Shown in pieces: positions 59,954-64,000 of a stretch of DNA of 64,000 bases (position 1 is its first letter; each line of letters begins with the position of its first letter). A model generated the notes under the pieces. It had not been told where the DNA came from. It worked only from the letters and a program-made list of their open reading frames with translations, and searched no databases. Source of the stretch: Symbiodinium sp. CCMP2592. Its lineage: Eukaryota > Sar > Dinophyceae > Suessiales > Symbiodiniaceae. Made by a program: the position numbers and the translations under genes. The DNA lies in contig CAJNDT010002780.1 of the NCBI GenBank assembly GCA_905221615.1, positions 1-64,000 on the forward strand. The letters run 5' to 3'.

Positions 59954-61909
59954 CTAAGCTTCCAGAGCAGCGAATGCATTGACACAGGCATTTCGCCTGC
60001 AGAGAACATGTTTGGAACTAAGAGAGTGGACCGACTGCCAACGTGGGCCCGACATACCGATGCCACAAAGTGTCCTCTCACCTGACGGGCATGCGGCGTG
60101 CACAACGCCTGTTGCGGCGACCATGTGCACCTCATCTGGGGGGCCGAGCGACGCGGGCCCTGCCTCGGACTCAAGACTTGACTCAGATCCAGCCTCCGAT
60201 GCGGAGTCGGGCAAGGAGGGCTCGGCAGCCTTGGTGCTGGCCTCTGCAGCAGGTGTTTCCGCAGCACATGCCGAAGATTGACCGGGAACCCAGGGGAGCG
60301 ACCCGGGGACACCAACATCGAAGGAAAAGAAACCCCACGGTGCAGGATCGATCTCTTTGCTGAAGGCTTCCAAAGTAAAAGGGATCGGTGCCATAGGCAG
60401 CTGTGCTCCACGGTGCAATGGCGTCCTTGGGCGAAAATCCGCCAAGACAGCAGACCTCAATTGTGTCTGAGCGCGGAGCGCCCCTAGCACATCATCTCTG
60501 CTGTAGAGTTCCCTGCTACTCCCCCTATGATGTCCTTGTGCGTCCCTGTCTGGGCCGCGGATGTCCGGTACCTCAAGCATATAACTTAAGAGGCTACACT
60601 TCATGGAGTGCACCGTATAGTTAGATACGGGCACCTCGGGTGGAGACACCATCCAAGGAAACTGCAAGTAATAGCGCAACCAGCGCAAGCATGAAGGGTA
60701 ACTCATCGGCTCCAGGGGCCGGAGCAACTCGGCGTCATCGTCCAGTGCCGGAAACAGAAAGCTAGGAGCCACCCCAAAGTCGCGCACCTCCTGCGAAGCG
60801 ATGGAATCAAGAACCCGGAGCCACCTAGCCACCCAGGAGTGTGTGCCATGATGCAAGAAGCCTTGAGTGATTAGGCCGAAGGGTTGGCCCTGATGCGAAG
60901 TTTTCGTCTGGTATGCAATGGCCCGAAGCGAAACCACGTCGAAGGCAAATGAGCTCCATTCGATGCGCTGGCTGTCAGCAAAGCGAAGACTCGCCCAACA
61001 TGTGACCAAAAAGGCACCGAGCAGTACTATGTCCCGCACTGGGGTGGAGCGCTGAAGGATGCGCCGTTCCCACTGCACAAGAGCATACAGCGGCAGGGGT
61101 AGGCTCTCCCTGCGGTCCTTAGGCAATTTGGTCTTCAAGAAGGATGAAATCAGCTCGCCATAGAAAACCTCAAACACAATGCACTGGGTGTTCTTGCAAA
61201 CCCACCGTACGGCCTTGATGCAAGTGATTGCCGACGATCCGACAGTCGGATCCTCCTGTCTTTGAAGCTGCAAAGTGACCAAGATGTCGGCCGCTTGCAC
61301 TGCAGTAATCTCAAGAAGACACACACCCAAGTCCTCACAAGCTTTAGCAAAGGAGTTAAAGGTAGTGATGTACCTGATGACAGTCGTTGCGGCAAAACCT
61401 GCAAGTACACGGCGCACGTGTGCATCGAAATGCACTGCTGATTGGATGGCTGAGAAAAAGCTAGATTCAGACCCCAAGAAGGCAAGAAGCTGCAGCATGA
61501 GGTTCACAGCAATCTGAGAGCAGGCCGCTGAGTGTGCACGAATGGCCTGCATCCCGCGACCATCCTGCTTGCTGGCGCGCGGGCGCTTGTTCGATACCGA
61601 CACCACCATTCCTTGCGGATTGGGCAATGGAGGTGCAGCCTGAAGCTCAGGCAAGGCTTGAAACGGCGGTGTGAAAGGGGCTGCGCGGGTCGGCAGTGCC
61701 GGGGGCCTCGAATGCACGTGCCGATTCACAGGTGGGCAGGGAATGCCCGACTCGGGGAGGGGCGGTGCGGACCTAAACCGAAGATACCCGAAGGAGGGAG
61801 GGGGACTAGGCCTAGAGCCAACCCCAGGCAGTCTACGATCAGCATATGGGCCACCACGTGGCCCGCCCAAGCGAGACCTGTCATCAGGGTCAGTGGGCCT
61901 GGAGGACAT
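59954..61909 (-). CDS. Tyrosine recombinase of the retrotransposon
   Basis: I chose ATG 61909 (MSSRPTDPDD) because it lies 18 bases after the stop of the upstream ORF; the frame is open to 61969. A Pro/Arg-rich N-terminus precedes a SAM-like core-binding domain (TVIRYITTFNSFAKACEDLG, LLEITAVQAADILVTL). The catalytic domain has Arg in FLVTCWASLRFADSQRIEW, Lys in AYQTKTSHQG, His in NYTVHSMKCSLLSYML (Lys where many have Arg), a second His in QGHHRG and the nucleophile Tyr in SRELYSRDDV. It would join circular element DNA to the target without duplicating the target site. The C-terminal ~130 residues are acidic and Ser/Ala-rich. Confidence 0.85.
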   Translation of the reverse strand: MSSRPTDPDDRSRLGGPRGGPYADRRLPGVGSRPSPPPSFGYLRFRSAPPLPESGIPCPPVNRHVHSRPPALPTRAAPFTPPFQALPELQAAPPLPNPQGMVVSVSNKRPRASKQDGRGMQAIRAHSAACSQIAVNLMLQLLAFLGSESSFFSAIQSAVHFDAHVRRVLAGFAATTVIRYITTFNSFAKACEDLGVCLLEITAVQAADILVTLQLQRQEDPTVGSSAITCIKAVRWVCKNTQCIVFEVFYGELISSFLKTKLPKDRRESLPLPLYALVQWERRILQRSTPVRDIVLLGAFLVTCWASLRFADSQRIEWSSFAFDVVSLRAIAYQTKTSHQGQPFGLITQGFLHHGTHSWVARWLRVLDSIASQEVRDFGVAPSFLFPALDDDAELLRPLEPMSYPSCLRWLRYYLQFPWMVSPPEVPVSNYTVHSMKCSLLSYMLEVPDIRGPDRDAQGHHRGSSRELYSRDDVLGALRAQTQLRSAVLADFRPRTPLHRGAQLPMAPIPFTLEAFSKEIDPAPWGFFSFDVGVPGSLPWVPGQSSACAAETPAAEASTKAAEPSLPDSASEAGSESSLESEAGPASLGPPDEVHMVAATGVVHAACPSGERTLCGIGMSGPRWQSVHSLSSKHVLCRRNACVNAFAALEA

Positions 61910-61926
61910 CTCGCCAGCAAAGCCCC

Positions 61927-62256
61927 TTAATCCAAGGAATCCAAAAAGCTCGACCCGTCCGGGCAGCACGGCCCGTCAGTGCAATCCGGTTCACCTTCAA
62001 GCCGAGTAAGGCGCTGTTGCAAAATCACAAACTGGTTCTGCAGCCTAAATTGATTCTCAAGCAGAAGGTCAGCACGCTCGTGCAGAGCAGTCAAAGCTTC
62101 AAGGGTGTCGTCCCTGAAAGATTGCAGTGCTTCGATGAAGTCTGATCTCGCACTATCGACGTCCTTTTTGGCTTCCACAGAGGCACCACGAACCAAGCTG
62201 AGCAGCGAGCACTCAAAGTACTGACGGAACTCTTCAAGCTCAGCACGGGACACCAT
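61927..62256 (-). CDS. Small coiled-coil protein at the 5' end of the retrotransposon
   Basis: 109 residues from ATG 62256 (MVSRAELEEFRQYFECSLLS). Heptad-rich middle (ALTALHERADLLLENQFRLQ, NQFVILQQRLTRLEG) predicts a coiled coil, followed by a short acidic Cys-containing tail. First ORF after repeat A1. Unknown function; could be an ORF1-type RNA-binding or oligomerising protein. Confidence 0.6.
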   Translation of the reverse strand: MVSRAELEEFRQYFECSLLSLVRGASVEAKKDVDSARSDFIEALQSFRDDTLEALTALHERADLLLENQFRLQNQFVILQQRLTRLEGEPDCTDGPCCPDGSSFLDSLD

Positions 62257-62409
62257 ACAAGAATGACAGATCACTCAAGAGGCAAGAGGTGCCTGCCATG
62301 CACCCCCCCTTGTAGGGGGCGATCGCGCTACCCAGGCCACGAGGAGCTAGAAGCCTTGGAATTAGCCCCCGGAGCCTGCTAGACAGAACTACAGGACTCT
62401 AGAGAGGCC

Positions 62410-62607
62410 CAAATCAAAATTGCGAAGCGACTTCGCTGCAACTTGATCCAAAGCGGAGTGCGGATGCACAGAGCTTCACGACATGTACCGAGGCAAGAAG
62501 ATGCAGGCACTGGCAAAAGCGAATAAAGGAAAACTTTCCAGTTTTACCAAAAGAAAGGAAACCGTTTTTCCATTTGCAAAACACCAGTGGACAAGTCCAC
62601 CCGTACG
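62410..62607 (-). repeat. Split direct repeat A1 (5' end of the retrotransposon)
   Basis: Partner of 53827-54025, ending at CCCGTACGT. Downstream, 62608-63200 is unrelated flanking DNA in which no gene is recognised. Confidence 0.9.
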
Positions 62608-63219
62608 TCTTCTGGAGCCAGCACATTCTCGCCTTGCAATAACGCGTGGCAGCTTGTCTGCTCCGATACCACGGTCCGACGGAGTCTGGCAAGTTGGAGG
62701 TAAGTCCAAGTCACTTCCACTCCGCAACTTTGGTATTCCATCTTGCTTTTACGGTCGTGGCGCAGTTTCCACTTGCAGAAGCCGCATTCTGCATGATGCT
62801 TTCATTGCAACGGTAAGAGTGTCCGTTGTTTGCGGATTTTTGGCAGGTGCGACACAGCAGCACTTGCCGGACTGCTTCTTTGGAAATTGTAGAGTCCAAG
62901 CTGCTTTTTCGAAGTGACGCGAGCCAGCGTTTCGGCAGACTGAGAGGCGGACACAACCAATTGCATGGATTAAACTTGGAGCCGCCGGATTGGCTCTTTG
63001 GCGTCTGTTGCAGCTTCCATGTCGGCTACATATTCTGCATACAAGAACTTTCTGTGTCCCCATGGCAGCCGTCTAATGCAGTTCGAGCAACCATTTACTT
63101 GTTTTCTGCGTACGTAATGATGGAAGTCCAATGTTCTTATCTCTCCACTTTTACTGCAAGCCGTGGGGTTAAAAAAGGGTGCCGTTTACAGTTACAGTGG
63201 CAGCTCGTAGCCCGCAAAA

Positions 63220-63520
63220 CGCTCCGAATAGCTGGCCACTCGCAGGCCCACAAAAGGCTTCCGAGGCCCTCCGAGTAGCTTCCTGGCCACTCGCAGACCC
63301 TCAAAAGGCTTCCGAGTGGCTTGCAGGCCCTCCAAGTAGCTCCGAAGCCTGCGAGCGGGCGAATTGCAAGCACTTCGGAGCCCCAAAGATTGCACGTCCT
63401 AGTGCCTCCAGGCCCTCAGATCTGCAGGCTTGCGAAATACCAAATTCTTGGGCATGTCTCGAAACAGGGCCTGTAGCTGCCACAGAACAGAGGCTGGGAA
63501 CACCCTTCCCAGAGAGAGGC
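63220..63520 (-). repeat. Half foldback element (inverted orientation)
   Basis: CACTCGCAGGCCCACAAAAG and TTCCGAGTGGCTTGCAGGCC units followed by GAAATACCAAATTCT, GTCTCGAAACAGGGCCTGTA and AACACCCTTCCCAGAGAGAG, i.e. the right arm of the element at 26536-27314. Confidence 0.8.
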
Positions 63521-63569
63521 TCCGTTGCTACCCTGGTGATTGGGCTTGTGCTGCTTAAGCACCGTTGTT

Positions 63570-63670
63570 TCTTGTGCTTCACGTTGGTAGATGTCTCGGC
63601 TTGCGCGTGTCATCCTTGAGCGGGGCCATGCTAATCTTCTCTATCTCGTTCCTCCACCTTCGGAAAGCAC
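63570..63670 (-). ncRNA. U6: U6 spliceosomal snRNA-like gene (variant or pseudogene)
   Basis: The minus strand reads GTGCTTTCCGAAGG at the 5' end, then GGAACGAGATAGAGAAGATT, AGCATGGCCCCGCTCAAGGA, TGACACGCGCAAGCC and ...ACGTGAAGC. The stretch AGAAGATTAGCATGGCCCC...CAAGGATGACACGC is the universally conserved core of U6 (AGC triad, internal stem-loop). The invariant ACAGAGA box reads ATAGAGA. No clear T-run follows the 3' end, so a pseudogene or a gene with another 3' signal is possible. Confidence 0.8.
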
Positions 63671-63764
63671 ACGGCAAACGAGAGTGCCTCAACTGCTGAA
63701 GCCATGCACAGAAACCGTGCATGGGTCCCGCCTCGCCGTTCATTTAAACTTTTAAAACCTAACG

Positions 63765-64000
63765 GGGTGTGGGACCCGGCCCTAGAAAAATGGGACCCGG
63801 GTGGACCCAGGTGGGACCCGGATGGGACCCGGTGGGACCCGGTGGGACCCGGATTCGATCTGGCTAGCAAAGTATGGGACACGTGACAACCAGATGAAAC
63901 TTCTTGTGTGGGAAACACGGGACCCGGTGACACCCGGATAAGACCCAAGTGGCCTTGATGTGGCTTCAAAACCACATGTTTGTGGCTTATGTGGCTTCAA
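63765..64000. repeat. GGGACCCGG minisatellite
   Basis: Tandem GGGACCCGG(T/A) units from about 63769 to 63853, with scattered copies onward, ending in ATGTGGCTTCAAAACC-type repeats at the window edge. Between the U6-like gene and this block nothing is recognised. Confidence 0.85.

Larger units (their letters stand above)
53236..62607 (-). mobile_element. DIRS-order (tyrosine-recombinase) retrotransposon with split direct repeats
   Basis: Minus-strand element. 5' to 3': repeat A1 (62607-62410), coiled-coil ORF, tyrosine recombinase, Gag-like CCCH protein, dioxygenase-like domain, reverse transcriptase with RNase H, then B1 (54202-54023), A2 (54025-53827), a 410-base spacer, and B2 (53416-53236). 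The A1-ORFs-B1A2-B2 order is the split-direct-repeat layout of PAT/Ngaro-like DIRS elements, which integrate through a circular intermediate with a recombinase instead of an integrase. The A2/B1 junction overlaps in ACGTTCTGC, a plausible recombination core. Placing the recombinase ahead of Gag and RT is unusual. The Gag zinc-finger frame is shifted, so this copy may be defective. Confidence 0.8.

Noticed and set aside
53236-62607. LTR retrotransposon (Gypsy/Copia type)
   Set aside because: No rve integrase or protease is visible in the element, a tyrosine recombinase is present, and the repeats follow the split-direct-repeat order rather than two identical flanking LTRs.

Overview
The window looks like nuclear DNA of a dinoflagellate, most likely Symbiodiniaceae-like. 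The evidence is an intron-rich host gene with GC-AG and GA-AG introns, a U6 snRNA-like gene, TTCGAA-rich and telomere-like (CCCTAAA-type) degenerate repeats, a tyrosine-recombinase retrotransposon, a Crinkler-type NTPase gene and an integrated GC-rich DNA virus. No species can be named from sequence alone. Layout: 0-0.9 kb is degenerate C-rich repeat followed by an AT-rich island. 0.96-2.77 kb (-) is an intronless gene for a secreted Cys-rich protein with somatomedin-B-like and lamin-tail-like domains. 3-9.4 kb (-) holds exon-like pieces of an unidentified membrane protein. 9.6-12.9 kb is a satellite-like block bounded by a direct repeat. 14.0-21.15 kb (-) is a multi-exon TM9SF (nonaspanin) gene. 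21.2-26.5 kb is repeat-rich, with a dead DDE transposase. 26.54-27.31 kb is a foldback repeat. 27.3-43.3 kb is a Polinton-like provirus. 43.3-52.5 kb has arrays of a ~112-bp repeat in both orientations, enclosing a Crinkler-like gene, a truncated paralogue and a second, frameshifted dioxygenase-like gene set among hairpin arrays. 53.2-62.6 kb is a DIRS-order retrotransposon on the minus strand with split direct repeats. 63.2-64 kb has half a foldback repeat, the U6-like gene and a GGGACCCGG minisatellite. The provirus carries a replication block on the minus strand (family-B-like polymerase with HNH nuclease and SF1 helicase; a small OB-fold-like protein) and a capsid block on the plus strand (packaging ATPase, penton-like, AT-hook protein, two small proteins, membrane or minor-capsid protein, double-jelly-roll major capsid protein, S74-type fibre, retroviral-type integrase). 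Nearly every plus-strand gene starts immediately after a TAAA-type motif reminiscent of poxvirus late promoters (TAAATG), and a 20-bp TATA-containing palindrome recurs at gene-block borders. Several reading frames are broken (polymerase, ATPase tail, AT-hook protein, membrane protein, and about six breaks in the fibre), so the copy is either decaying or carries assembly indels. The major capsid, penton and integrase frames are intact. The most unusual signals are: (i) a 2-oxoglutarate/Fe(II) dioxygenase-like domain encoded inside the retrotransposon and again at 50.2 kb, in a lineage whose DNA is known to carry 5-hydroxymethyluracil; (ii) three independent arrays of stem-loops whose stem sequences change together while their geometry is kept; (iii) the polymerase-HNH-helicase architecture and the conserved start-site motif of the provirus; (iv) a U6-like gene altered in the box that recognises 5' splice sites, next to a host gene using non-GT donors.
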